A DNA stretch of 64,000 bases. Origin: Thermoleophilales bacterium. GTDB lineage: Bacteria; Actinomycetota; Thermoleophilia; Solirubrobacterales; 70-9. The position numbers and the translations under genes were made by a program. Below, in pieces: positions 33,770 through 42,018 of this stretch. The notes below the pieces were generated by a model, which was not told where the DNA came from, did not search any database, and saw only the letters and a program-made list of their open reading frames with translations. Numbering within the stretch: the stretch's first letter is position 1; each line of letters starts with the position of its first letter. The stretch lies in NCBI GenBank assembly GCA_020636895.1, contig JACJWZ010000001.1:248001-312000 (forward strand). The letters run 5' to 3'.

Positions 33770-34126
33770 ATGGCAGCAGCACGCACGACCCAGCGCCTCT
33801 ACGGGGCCACCAAGCCCGGCGTGGCGGAAGCTCGCTCCTGGATCGGTTCCCGCGTAACCGATAGCTTCGGCAGCGGTCTGGGCCGTCTCGAGGACGTCTG
33901 GGTCGACGCCGAGAAGGGTGAGCCGTCGTGGCTCCTGCTCCGTGAAGGACGCTTCGGCAACGGCCGCCACCGTCTTGCGCCTTTCGAGGGCGCGACTGCC
34001 GGCGGCGGCCAGGTGTGGCTTCCCTTCGAGCGCGACAAGGTCCGCTCGTCGCCCGAGATCGGCTCCAACGAGATCCTCACGCAAGCGCTCGGCGATCGCC
34101 TGCGCAAGCACTACGGCGTCTCCTAG
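33770..34126 (+). CDS. PRC-barrel-like protein, paralogue 3
   Basis: A 118-residue stand-alone version of the domain found at 28826 and 32360 (SWIGSRVTDSFGSGLGRLED, then PSWLLLREGRFGNGRHRLAP), ending LRKHYGVS. It is closest to paralogue 2, sharing WIGSRV, GRLEDVW and EGRFG. GAGGA at about 33758 supports the ATG at 33770. AT-rich DNA just upstream (CTATTTTCC near 33708) may hold a promoter. Its own transcript ends at the hairpin at 34138-34163. Confidence 0.8.
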   Translation: MAAARTTQRLYGATKPGVAEARSWIGSRVTDSFGSGLGRLEDVWVDAEKGEPSWLLLREGRFGNGRHRLAPFEGATAGGGQVWLPFERDKVRSSPEIGSNEILTQALGDRLRKHYGVS

Positions 34127-34137
34127 TCCGTCCTAGC

Positions 34138-34163
34138 CCCCCGGGGCACCGGAGATCCGGGGG
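34138..34163 (+). terminator. Hairpin terminator after PRC-barrel paralogue 3
   Basis: CCCCCGG and CCGGGGG arms (7 bp, perfect) around a 12-nt loop, 12 bp after the stop codon. No T-tract. Confidence 0.55.
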
Positions 34164-34228
34164 CGACCTGGTCCCGGGACTTCCCTTCGCACCCGCCCGG
34201 TGTGGGCGGGGCACAGCCGACATTTCTC

Positions 34229-34290
34229 TACCCGTGGCGCCTTTTCCACCGTATCGGTGGTTTTCGCGCCAAGCGACGGGCCGGTGGACG
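34229..34290 (+). repeat. Dispersed hairpin repeat, copy 2 (tandem with copy 3)
   Basis: Core at 34235-34272: GGCGCC-TTTT-CCACCG-TAT-CGGTGG-TTTT-C-GCGCC. The inner 6-bp stem is perfect, and the outer GGCGC/GCGCC stem is separated from it by a T4/T4 symmetric loop. It lies between the convergent ends of the PRC-barrel gene and the GT-C gene. Confidence 0.9.
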
Positions 34291-34300
34291 GTCCTGCTCC

Positions 34301-34362
34301 CTACGCGTGGCGCCTTTTCCACCGTATCGGTGGTTTTCGCGCCAAGCGACCCTGCCGGCGGG
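34301..34362 (+). repeat. Dispersed hairpin repeat, copy 3 (tandem with copy 2)
   Basis: Identical to copy 2 over the 38-bp core and offset by exactly 73 bp. The flanks (CTACxCGTGG before, AAGCGAC and CCGGxGG after) are also conserved, so the repeat unit is about 60-65 bp. It ends 16 bp before the end of the GT-C gene. Confidence 0.9.
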
Positions 34363-34377
34363 CGGCGAGGCCGCGGG

Positions 34378-36093
34378 TCAGCCTCCGATCGTGTCCTGCT
34401 GGGAGGTGGTGTTGGGTGTCGCCGCGTCGCCTGAGGTGGCCGGGGCGGTGGGCGAGACGGAGATGAGCGTGTAGCGGTCGTTGGAGGCGATCGGGTCGAA
34501 GCCGTCGACCTCGCCGACGTCCATGCCCGGGTACTTCTGGAGGATCAGGTCGGCATCGGTCCGCTGCACGAGGACGTAATCGACGTTGCCCCATGGGTCG
34601 TCGAGCACCTTCTGCCACTCGGTGTCGCCCTTGTCGACTCGGTCGAAGAAGAGGTTCGGCTGGCCGGTCAGGATGATGACGCCGAAGGTGCGGGCGTTGT
34701 CGGTGAGGATCTCGTTGTTCCCGATGTCCTGGTCGTCGATGTAGTCGGCCATGGCTCGCTCCGTGGCGATGCCGACCTGGAAGCCGCCGCGGGAGGTGGA
34801 GCCCTCCTGGTCCTCGCCGCTGAAGACCGCGCGGGTGAACGCTTCCTCGAGGTTCTGGTGCGGGAAGGTCTGCATCTGCGTCCAGGCCAGCGGCAGGGAG
34901 ACGAGCGCCAACCCGACCGTCACCGCCCAGAGCAACGCTCGCATCGACTCGGCCCGCAGATAGCACCAGGCGATGCCGGCGCAGCCGGCGATCATCGCCG
35001 GCAGCGCGTCCTGCAGCTCGATCACGTCAACCGAGCCGGCGACCGCGGCGGTGGTGACCGACCAGGCGACGTTGAGGACGATCAGGAGCGCGATGCCGTA
35101 GCCGATCGCGTCCCTGGTTCCGAAGACGAGCATGGGGATCGCCACGAGCCCGATCGGGAAGATGAGCTGGATCCGCAGCGCGTTGCCGATCGCATCCACC
35201 AGGTTGAAGTCCGGGGCCGCCGAGGAGACGGCGTTCACGGGGGCGGAGCTGCTCGCCTCGGTCACCCAGGCGAACGGGTCGCCGAGGACGACCGCGTTGA
35301 TGAAGATCCAGATCCCGAGCGCGTACATGACCGGCGCCAGGTAGGCGATCACCGACCCCTCGACCTCGTCCTTCTCACGCCCCTTCGCGGTCAGAGCGCC
35401 GGAGACGAGGAACGCCAGCAGCAGCGCCCAGAGGATGAACTCGTAGCGGGCCAGCACAGCCACCGAGAACGCCAGGCCGGCGCCGATCAGGTAGCGAGCA
35501 GACCCGTTGCGCCCCCAGCCGAGCACGCAGAACATCCCGAACGCGGCGAACAGCAGGTAGGCGGCGTCGCCGCTCCCGTTCATCGCGTAGAACGCGAACA
35601 TCGGGTTGAGGCCGACGAGGACGACGATCAGAAGCCGCGCCGGCCGGACCATGTCGGCCATGGCGAACATGCGGTTGATGAATGTCAGCGTCCCGGCGCC
35701 GAAGATCGCCGAGGAGATCGGCAGTGCCAGGCCGGACGCGACGAGGGCCTTGATGGCCGCGAAGGGGAGCAGCACCAGGGTTCCGACCGGCGGCATCGAG
35801 AAACCGATCGCCGCCAGCTTCGGCGGGTCGTTGTACCAGACCATGTAGGCCCTGGTGAGCTGATCGAGCGCGTCGAAGTTGACGACGTGCAGCGACAGCA
35901 GCCGAATCCCGAGCAGCATGTAGAACGCTCCGAAGCCGATGAAGACCGCAAGCGTCTCGATGCGCGTGACCGGCGCAGCCTGCGGCTCCTCCTGCATGCC
36001 CGCCAGGGAGACATGCCGGCGCTCGTCGTACTGCGGCGCGTCCGGGTCGTCCGCGACGGCACCGGGCCGGTTGGTGATGGTCGCCGACTCCAC
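34378..36093 (-). CDS. Multi-pass GT-C-like membrane protein of the exopolysaccharide operon
   Basis: A 571-residue integral membrane protein with roughly ten hydrophobic segments between about 45 and 400, and a soluble C-terminal region of about 170 residues outside the membrane. A conserved-looking first loop (NFDALDQLTRAYMVWYNDPP) after TM1 contains Asp, as the catalytic loop of GT-C glycosyltransferases does. A lipid-linked sugar transferase that modifies the polymer is therefore the best guess, but the family is not certain. It starts one base after the GT2 gene ends and is the last gene of the operon. Confidence 0.7.
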   Translation of the reverse strand: MESATITNRPGAVADDPDAPQYDERRHVSLAGMQEEPQAAPVTRIETLAVFIGFGAFYMLLGIRLLSLHVVNFDALDQLTRAYMVWYNDPPKLAAIGFSMPPVGTLVLLPFAAIKALVASGLALPISSAIFGAGTLTFINRMFAMADMVRPARLLIVVLVGLNPMFAFYAMNGSGDAAYLLFAAFGMFCVLGWGRNGSARYLIGAGLAFSVAVLARYEFILWALLLAFLVSGALTAKGREKDEVEGSVIAYLAPVMYALGIWIFINAVVLGDPFAWVTEASSSAPVNAVSSAAPDFNLVDAIGNALRIQLIFPIGLVAIPMLVFGTRDAIGYGIALLIVLNVAWSVTTAAVAGSVDVIELQDALPAMIAGCAGIAWCYLRAESMRALLWAVTVGLALVSLPLAWTQMQTFPHQNLEEAFTRAVFSGEDQEGSTSRGGFQVGIATERAMADYIDDQDIGNNEILTDNARTFGVIILTGQPNLFFDRVDKGDTEWQKVLDDPWGNVDYVLVQRTDADLILQKYPGMDVGEVDGFDPIASNDRYTLISVSPTAPATSGDAATPNTTSQQDTIGG

Positions 36094-38340
36094 CTAGTGG
36101 TCCCCGGCGTCGAGGCCGTGCTCGGTCTTCTCCCAGTAGAACGGCTTCGTGAAGAGCTGGTAGAAGCCCTTCCAGGCGCCGATCGACATCAGCCCCCAGT
36201 AGATCGGGGAGAACAGGGCGTAGCGGACGAGGTGGAACAGGCCGCGCTGCATCGAGCCTGCGACCGACAGATAGGTGAAGACGAAGTTGCCGACGAAGAG
36301 CTGCAGCGAGGCCGCGTAGTAGACGAACCCGGGGAACAGGTCCTCGATCAGGCCCGACTGCGTGAACAGCCAGATCGTGGTCAGGATCCAGAAGATCGGG
36401 TTGAGGACGAAGATGATCGTGCCGCCGACGATGAACTGGAAGGACCACCAGGCGCTGAATCCGATCTCGCGCATCAGCCGGATCGGGTGTCGCATGTGCA
36501 CGAGGTAGGTCTGGAAGTAGCCCTTGACCCAGCGCGAGCGCTGGTTGATCCAGTTCTGGAGCTGTGAGTTCGCCTCCTCGAGGGTGGTCGAGTTCAGCAT
36601 CACGGTCTTGTAGCCGGCCTTGTGCAGGCGCAGGCCGAGGTCGGCGTCCTCGGTGACGTTGAACGGGTCCCAGGCGCCGAGCTCGACGAGAGCCTCGCGG
36701 TTGAAGTGGTTCGACGTGCCGCCGAGCGGGATCGGGGCTCCGGAGGCGTCGAGACCGGGCAGGAGGAGGTCGAACCAGAGCGCGTACTCGGTCGAGAAGA
36801 ACCTCGTCAGGAGGTTCTGCTCGGTGTTGAAGTAGTTGAGCTTGCACTGGACGCAGACCACGTTGTCCTCCGAGCGCTCCCAGGCGAGCAGCACCTTCTT
36901 GAGCTGATCGGGATCGGGCTGGTCCTCGGCGTCGAAGATGACGACGAACTTGCCCGTCGCCTGCTGGATGCCGTAGTTGCAGGCCTTCGGCTTCGTCTTC
37001 GGCTGCGAGTCCGGGACCACGAGGAGCTGGAAGTAGGGCGGCAGGCCGGCCTCGATGATCGCGTCGATCGTCGTGTCGTCCTCCTCCTCGCAGAGCAGCA
37101 GGATCTCCAGCTTCGCCTTCGGGTAGTCGAGCTTGGTCAGGTTCTCGGTCAGGCGCGGGACCACGGCGGCCTCGCGGAACAGCGGCACGAGGATCGTGTA
37201 GCGCGGGACCTCGCGGTCGTCGATCTCGGCGACCTCGGAGGGGGTGAAGTCGAACTCCTGGCGGCGCCCGAACGAGTCGTAGAAGAGCTTGAACTTGTAG
37301 AGCGAGGCGAGCATGTAGATCGTCACGCAGAGGACGACCAGTGCGATCCCGGTGTTCAACGGCGACAGCACGAAGCCGACGAGCACCAGGAGCAGGAAGG
37401 AGATGAAGAAAACCCGCTGGCCGGACGAGAGCACCCGGTTGGCGCAGTCCTCGGGGAAGCGGGTGAGGAGCTCGGTGCGGGCGGCCCGCACGTGCTCCTC
37501 GAGGTGGACCCGCCGCAGGAGGCCGTCGAGGTCGGAGCGGGTGACCATGTAGGAGCGGATGCGCAGATCGGTGAGCTCGCGGATCGCCTCGTAGGTCTCG
37601 TCGTCGAGCGGATCGGTGATCGCGACGTAGAGCGCCTCGTCGTCGACGTCGAGCGGTACGCAGCGCCCCTCGCGCTGCAGCGCCTCGGGGACCATCGACA
37701 TCGCCTCGGGTGACGGCTCGATGCCGTCGAGGTCCACGAGCGGCACTCGCAGCTGGTCCGCCAGAGCGGCCGCCAGATCGCCCTCGCGGATCTTGCCCTC
37801 GTAGTAGAGGATCTCGCCGATCCGGCTCCCCGTCTCCTCCTGGATCTCCAGCGCCTCGGCGAGGTCCTCCTCCGTGATGAGTCCGCGCCCGACGAGGATC
37901 TCGCCGAGACGACCCGGGGCAACGACCGTTCCGCCCGGGAGGTCGCCCTGGCCGGCGACGCGGGCGCGCTCGGGGTCGACCATGCCACCGAGCCCGGCCG
38001 CGTGCCCGAGGCCTCCGTAGACGCGGTCGATGGCCGCGTCGATCTGATGGGCGGGTGCGAGCACCACCTCGAGCGGGTCGGAGGTGAGGGCGAACGCGAC
38101 GTTCTGCGCCATCGCATCGCTGGGGTCGGCCATCGCCAGAACGAGCGTCTGGCCGTCGTAGGAGACCGGCATCATCCGGAAGTGCCGGCAGACGGTCTCC
38201 GGCAGCATCTGCGCGGCGATCGGGTTGACCGGGTCGCCTGCCGGCAGCGCCGGATCGGGCTCCAGCGAAACCGTCGGGATCCCCGTGATCGTGTCCTCGT
38301 ACGGGGAGTGGGAGGGGTTGAAGCTGTAGGGGTCGTGCAT
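36094..38340 (-). CDS. Processive GT2 glycosyltransferase fused to c-di-GMP-type MshEN domain
   Basis: A 748-residue fusion. Residues about 143-280 form an MshEN (GspE/PilB N-terminal) domain with two 24-residue motifs, RLGEILVGRGLITEEDL... and RIGEILYYEGKIREGDL..., exactly five residues apart. That is the spacing of the c-di-GMP-binding motif. A partial second copy precedes it (about 20-110). Two TM helices follow, then a family 2 catalytic domain with DAED, TEDADLG and QRSRW. These are the D,D,D,QxxRW signature of cellulose/hyaluronan-type synthases. More TM segments end it. It likely makes and extrudes a polysaccharide when c-di-GMP is bound. There is no PilZ domain. Confidence 0.9.
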   Translation of the reverse strand: MHDPYSFNPSHSPYEDTITGIPTVSLEPDPALPAGDPVNPIAAQMLPETVCRHFRMMPVSYDGQTLVLAMADPSDAMAQNVAFALTSDPLEVVLAPAHQIDAAIDRVYGGLGHAAGLGGMVDPERARVAGQGDLPGGTVVAPGRLGEILVGRGLITEEDLAEALEIQEETGSRIGEILYYEGKIREGDLAAALADQLRVPLVDLDGIEPSPEAMSMVPEALQREGRCVPLDVDDEALYVAITDPLDDETYEAIRELTDLRIRSYMVTRSDLDGLLRRVHLEEHVRAARTELLTRFPEDCANRVLSSGQRVFFISFLLLVLVGFVLSPLNTGIALVVLCVTIYMLASLYKFKLFYDSFGRRQEFDFTPSEVAEIDDREVPRYTILVPLFREAAVVPRLTENLTKLDYPKAKLEILLLCEEEDDTTIDAIIEAGLPPYFQLLVVPDSQPKTKPKACNYGIQQATGKFVVIFDAEDQPDPDQLKKVLLAWERSEDNVVCVQCKLNYFNTEQNLLTRFFSTEYALWFDLLLPGLDASGAPIPLGGTSNHFNREALVELGAWDPFNVTEDADLGLRLHKAGYKTVMLNSTTLEEANSQLQNWINQRSRWVKGYFQTYLVHMRHPIRLMREIGFSAWWSFQFIVGGTIIFVLNPIFWILTTIWLFTQSGLIEDLFPGFVYYAASLQLFVGNFVFTYLSVAGSMQRGLFHLVRYALFSPIYWGLMSIGAWKGFYQLFTKPFYWEKTEHGLDAGDH

Positions 38341-38347
38341 GCCGCGC

Positions 38348-38488
38348 TCAGTCCGGGGCGAGGAAGTAGAAGACGACGTAGCCGATTGCGAGCACGATCA
38401 GGGGGGCGAGGATGAAGCCGATGAAGAACAGGGAGAGGGCGAGCAGCAGGACCATCGCTGCGATCACGTTGATGACGGTGCGGATCAT
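38348..38488 (-). CDS. 46-residue two-helix membrane peptide
   Basis: A short gene reading MIRTVINVIAAMVLLLALSL, then FFIGFILAPLIVLAIGYVVF, ending YFLAPD. Nearly the whole product is hydrophobic, with a Pro break, giving two short transmembrane helices or one long one. Its ATG overlaps the stop of the upstream gene (ATGA) and its stop is 7 bp before the GT2 start. Coupling to the synthase suggests an accessory membrane subunit, comparable in role (not sequence) to small partners of cellulose-type synthases. No homologue is known to me. Confidence 0.75.
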   Translation of the reverse strand: MIRTVINVIAAMVLLLALSLFFIGFILAPLIVLAIGYVVFYFLAPD

Positions 38489-39315
38489 CCCTCAGCCTCC
38501 GGCGTCCCCGGCGTCCATTCGTCGGCCGGCTCCTGAGCCTCTTCGGTCGCCTCCTCCGCCTCACCGGGCGCCGGTGCGAGGTCGATGACGAGGTCGCCCT
38601 CGTCGCCGTCGCTGACGCGCATCGGCCTGCCGAGCCGGTAGAGCTCGCGCGAGAGCGCGTAGGGGCCGGTCATCCCCACCTCGATGCTGGCCCTGCCGTG
38701 ACCGAAGCGACGAACGCGGACGTCGCGGACGGCGGTCAGGCTGGCCAGGTCGTCCTCGAAGTGCCGGAGCTCGATGAGGTCGACGAAAGGCCCTGCATCC
38801 ACCAGCGCGACGGTAGTGGAGCGGGCGGATACCTCATCGTGATCGTGGCTGTGCCCGTTGGTGGCGACCGGGGGCGGCGGGAAGGCGGGCGTCGGCTGCT
38901 CGTACGGCTCCTCGATCTCCTCCTCGGCGGGCGGCTCCGGGTGCTGATCCCCGTGCCACTCCGGAGTGGGCTGGGCGTAGGGGTCGACGAAGGCCGGCGG
39001 CTGCTCCTCAGGGGGCTGGTGATAGCCGCCGAGGGCGGGGTCGGGGATTCCGTATCGCGGAGCCTCGTGCCGAGGCTGCTCGCCATGTTCGCCGGGGCCG
39101 TACGTGTACTCGGCCGGCCCCGGTGTGGGCTCGCCCTCGGCCCAGACGCCCTGGGAGCCGAGCAGCTCGACTCGTTGCTGGAGCTCGCCGAGCCGGGCGC
39201 TGAGATCGCCGAGGCCCGCCGGGTCGGAACCGGAAGGGGGCGCCGGGCCCGCTCCCTCCCGCTGCGCCGGGATCTCGCCCGGCTGGTCGTGTCGCTCGTC
39301 GCCCTGGTCGCTCAT
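38485..39315 (-). CDS. Hypothetical protein with disordered N-terminus and small alpha/beta domain
   Basis: A 276-residue soluble protein. Residues 1-165 are Pro/Glu/Gln-rich with a short coiled segment (LSARLGELQQRVELLGSQ). Residues about 168-245 form a compact domain (ALVDAGPFVDLIELRHFEDD, then VRDVRVRRFGHGRASIEVGM). Its beta-alpha-beta-beta-alpha pattern of 'gpf-x-L-x-x-Fe-x-x-L-x-x-l-x-x-V-x-x-V' resembles small ferredoxin-like domains of secretion or adhesion regulators. There is no signal peptide, so it may link cytosolic scaffold proteins to the synthase. It overlaps both neighbouring genes. Confidence 0.6.
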   Translation of the reverse strand: MSDQGDERHDQPGEIPAQREGAGPAPPSGSDPAGLGDLSARLGELQQRVELLGSQGVWAEGEPTPGPAEYTYGPGEHGEQPRHEAPRYGIPDPALGGYHQPPEEQPPAFVDPYAQPTPEWHGDQHPEPPAEEEIEEPYEQPTPAFPPPPVATNGHSHDHDEVSARSTTVALVDAGPFVDLIELRHFEDDLASLTAVRDVRVRRFGHGRASIEVGMTGPYALSRELYRLGRPMRVSDGDEGDLVIDLAPAPGEAEEATEEAQEPADEWTPGTPEAEG

Positions 39316-40565
39316 CAGGGTGCCGTGGTCGTTGTCGTTGTCGTGGTCGTCGGGCTGGTGGAGGTGGTGGGCGGCGCCGAGCCCTCCGGTGTGGTGGTCG
39401 TGTCCACTCCGTCGCCGGAGGGGGTTCCGACTTCGGGTTGGGTGCTCGTCGTGGCGACGACGCCCTCGGGGTCGGGCTCCGAGGTCTCGCCGTTCGGAGT
39501 CTCGCCATATGCGAGGGGGTCGGATATGCGCGCGATCTCCTGTCTGCGGACTGCGTCGCTGATCGGGATCAGCTCCAGGTCATCGGAGATCTCTTCGGAG
39601 CGTTGGAGGTAATACTTGAGATAGGCCTGCACCTCCTGCCTGTTGAGGCTGCGCTGCGTCGTGTACAGCCTCAGGGTGCGCTCCAGCGGGTAGAGCTCGC
39701 TCGAGATCGTCTCCTCGGAGGGGAAGACGCAGCGGTCCCCGGACTGGCCGTCGATCTCGAGTGGCCGCAGCTTGTCCTCGTACAGCTCGTAGAACGAGAA
39801 CCCGAGGAACCCGACTGTGCCGGGTGCAGCGCCTCCCGGGTCGTCCGGGCCGCCGACGATCGCGTTCTTGATCGCGTTGTCCCGTCCGTAGGGCACGTAG
39901 TCGGAGCGGAAGTCGGCGAGCGTGGGCTCGGCCACGCCGAGCACGCGCTGACCGAAGAAGGTGAAGTCCGAGGCGTCCTGGTCGGGGCCGACCGTGGAGA
40001 GCTGGATCGGGAAGAAGTTGGGGTTCACCTGGTTCCAGGCGGTCACCGGTGTGCCGGCGCCGAACATCGCCCTGAGCTGGTCGAAGTTGACGCAGTCGGC
40101 TCCGACGTCGCGTTCGTTGCGGGTGACGATGACGGTCGCGTCGAAGGAGATCTGGAAGTCGACCACCTCGAGGCCGTTGTCGGTGCAGTCCTTGAGCTCC
40201 TCGTCGGTGATCCGGCGTGAGGTGTCGACGAAGTCGATCTCGCCCGCGCAGAGCGACGCGAACGCCGACGCCTCGTCCGTAGCGGTGGGGGTCACGTCGA
40301 TCGCGAGGCCGGAGTTGGTCGCGTCCGCCCGGAAGTCGTCCGTCACCTGCTCGGTCAGCGACCCCGCGAGCTGACCCTCGATCTGCACCTGTCCCGCGGG
40401 CAGCGGAGGCAGGTCGGGCTTCGGCTCGCCGCCGCGCTCGGTCGTGGGCTCGGTCACCTCGCCGCTGGTCTCGTCACCGCCGTTGCCGAGGTCACCGCAG
40501 GCACCGAGCAGCAGTGCCAGCAGCGCGACGACGATCGCGAGCGCGAGGGGGCGGCGGGAGCTCAT
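39315..40565 (-). CDS. PstS-like (PBP-fold) lipoprotein
   Basis: A 416-residue lipoprotein. The lipobox LLGACG places Cys at about 23. The body is a phosphate-binding-type periplasmic protein: QVQIEGQLAGSLTEQVTDDF, CAGEIDFVDTSRRITDEEL, GTPVTAWNQVNP and a late YLKYYLQ helix. The N-terminal serine-rich phosphate loop of true PstS (GSGSSG) is not evident, so phosphate binding is doubtful. The C-terminal 50 residues are a Thr/Pro/Ser tail. There are no pstC, pstA or pstB genes, and it sits inside the polysaccharide operon. A polymer- or ligand-sensing role is inferred. Confidence 0.8.
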   Translation of the reverse strand: MSSRRPLALAIVVALLALLLGACGDLGNGGDETSGEVTEPTTERGGEPKPDLPPLPAGQVQIEGQLAGSLTEQVTDDFRADATNSGLAIDVTPTATDEASAFASLCAGEIDFVDTSRRITDEELKDCTDNGLEVVDFQISFDATVIVTRNERDVGADCVNFDQLRAMFGAGTPVTAWNQVNPNFFPIQLSTVGPDQDASDFTFFGQRVLGVAEPTLADFRSDYVPYGRDNAIKNAIVGGPDDPGGAAPGTVGFLGFSFYELYEDKLRPLEIDGQSGDRCVFPSEETISSELYPLERTLRLYTTQRSLNRQEVQAYLKYYLQRSEEISDDLELIPISDAVRRQEIARISDPLAYGETPNGETSEPDPEGVVATTSTQPEVGTPSGDGVDTTTTPEGSAPPTTSTSPTTTTTTTTTAP

Positions 40566-42004
40566 GGCGTCACCTCGCCCTGCGACCCGCTGGACGTCCC
40601 GGGGATGCTCTCCGGGGTCCCGGCCGGGAACTGCTCCTCGCCCTCGCGAGGCGGGTCGAAGTGAACCTTCGGCAGATCGACGACGTCGAACCTCGAGAGC
40701 GGGATGTCCTGCAGCAGGTTGAGCGGCAGGGTGTCGGTCCAGTCGGCGTTGCGCTGCGCGTACATCGTCGGCGCGGCGGAGCGGTCGACGATGATGGCCC
40801 CGTAGCGCTGGAGCGCGCTGATGATCGTGCGCGCCGTCTCCCTCTGGGTTCCGCTTCGTACGAACTTCCTCGTCAGCAGATCCTCGGCGCCGTCACGCAG
40901 CCTCAGACGCGCGCCCTCCGGTACGGAGTTGCGAGCGCCGGTGCCGTCGGTGCGCGACGCCGGCTGCACGTAGCGGCGCTGCGCCGCGCCGGGCACCGAG
41001 ATCGCGAGCGCGTGCTCGATCCGGCCCGACTCGACCTCCTGCGGGGTGATCAGACCCGCGAACAGCGGCAGGCCCGACCCGCGAGCGCTCACCCCGGTCG
41101 GATCCTGGAATCCGGGGCCGTCGAGCTCCCAGGCCTTGACGTAGTGGTAGGAGATCGACCCGTCGGCCTCGCAGCGCGCGCGCCAGTAGTCGTAGGCGAC
41201 ATGGGCCCCGGTGTCGAGGGCGGTCATCCAGCCGTCGAACCGCGGATCCGGGCAGGCGTCCTCGGGGATGGTGATCGAGGTCGTCGCATCGCTGCCGCAG
41301 GTGAGCTGGCGGCATACGGTCGGACGCGAGACGGCGCCCGGCTGGTTGTCGCTGAACACCGGAACGGTCCAGCGCGTCACGTTGACGGTCAGCCCGACGG
41401 TGATCTTGCGCTCCTCGGTCGTGACCGTGCCGTTGGGCTGCTCGACTGCGGCGAGGCGCTTCTGCGCGCGGCGCATCATCGCCTTCGAGTCAGGGTCGAG
41501 CGGCTCGCCGGAGACGTCCGTGTTCCAGGGGCTCGTCGATGAGAAGGGACGGCTGAGGACCGCGCCGGTAGAGGTCGAGTCGAGGGAGGAGCTGACGGGA
41601 GGGGTGATGGCGGGCGTAACCGTGGTCGTGGTCGTCGGCGGCAGGGCGGTGCCGCTGATGTCGGTGGGCGGCGTGGTCGTGGTCGTGGTCGTGGAAGTCG
41701 TCGTGGTCGCGGGCGCGGTGCCCTCGTCCGCAGCCGGCTGTGCACCTTCCACCTCGGACTGGTCGCCGGGGACCGCCGCCGCGGCGTCGCTGCTCGCATC
41801 CGCGGGCGTGTCGCCCGGCGTCGTCGTGCCCTCCGTCGTGGTCGGCGTGGTCGTGATCGTCTCGGTGGTCCCGTCCTCGCTACCGCCGCATGCCGCGATC
41901 AGCAAAGCCGCCGCCAGGACGGCGGCGGCTGCCAGGAGACGCGCGAAGGCGGCACGCGTGGGTGCCGCCCGAGCGGATCGCTTCGTTGGCGGGCTCGCCG
42001 GCAC
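40562..42004 (-). CDS. Lipoprotein of an uncharacterised secreted family
   Basis: A 480-residue lipoprotein with a GTG start and lipobox LIAACG (Cys near 39). A Thr-rich linker runs to about 150. The following domain begins RPFSSTSPWNTDV. Hallmarks are WRAR, AWELDGPGFQDPTGVSARGSG, LPLFAGLITPQEVESGRIEHAL, a PEGARLRLRDG segment and ALQRYGAIIVDRS. I have seen this pattern in large secreted actinobacterial and myxobacterial proteins of unknown function, often beside glycan genes. A polysaccharide-binding or -cleaving role is inference. It overlaps the PstS-like gene by 4 nt. Confidence 0.7.
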   Translation of the reverse strand: MPASPPTKRSARAAPTRAAFARLLAAAAVLAAALLIAACGGSEDGTTETITTTPTTTEGTTTPGDTPADASSDAAAAVPGDQSEVEGAQPAADEGTAPATTTTSTTTTTTTPPTDISGTALPPTTTTTVTPAITPPVSSSLDSTSTGAVLSRPFSSTSPWNTDVSGEPLDPDSKAMMRRAQKRLAAVEQPNGTVTTEERKITVGLTVNVTRWTVPVFSDNQPGAVSRPTVCRQLTCGSDATTSITIPEDACPDPRFDGWMTALDTGAHVAYDYWRARCEADGSISYHYVKAWELDGPGFQDPTGVSARGSGLPLFAGLITPQEVESGRIEHALAISVPGAAQRRYVQPASRTDGTGARNSVPEGARLRLRDGAEDLLTRKFVRSGTQRETARTIISALQRYGAIIVDRSAAPTMYAQRNADWTDTLPLNLLQDIPLSRFDVVDLPKVHFDPPREGEEQFPAGTPESIPGTSSGSQGEVTP

Positions 42005-42018
42005 AGGCGTGGCTCGCG

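Noticed and set aside
34229..34362. Two near-identical repeats, considered as a CRISPR array
   Set aside because: Only two units with 73-bp period, other copies dispersed at 15.1 and 56.7 kb, repeat is ~60 bp with internal structure and no cas genes are present.
39318..39370. Trinucleotide/hexanucleotide repeat (GTGGTCGTC type) as a microsatellite
   Set aside because: It encodes the Thr-rich tail of the PstS-like lipoprotein; a similar tract at 41620-41710 encodes the Thr linker of the other lipoprotein. Coding explains both.
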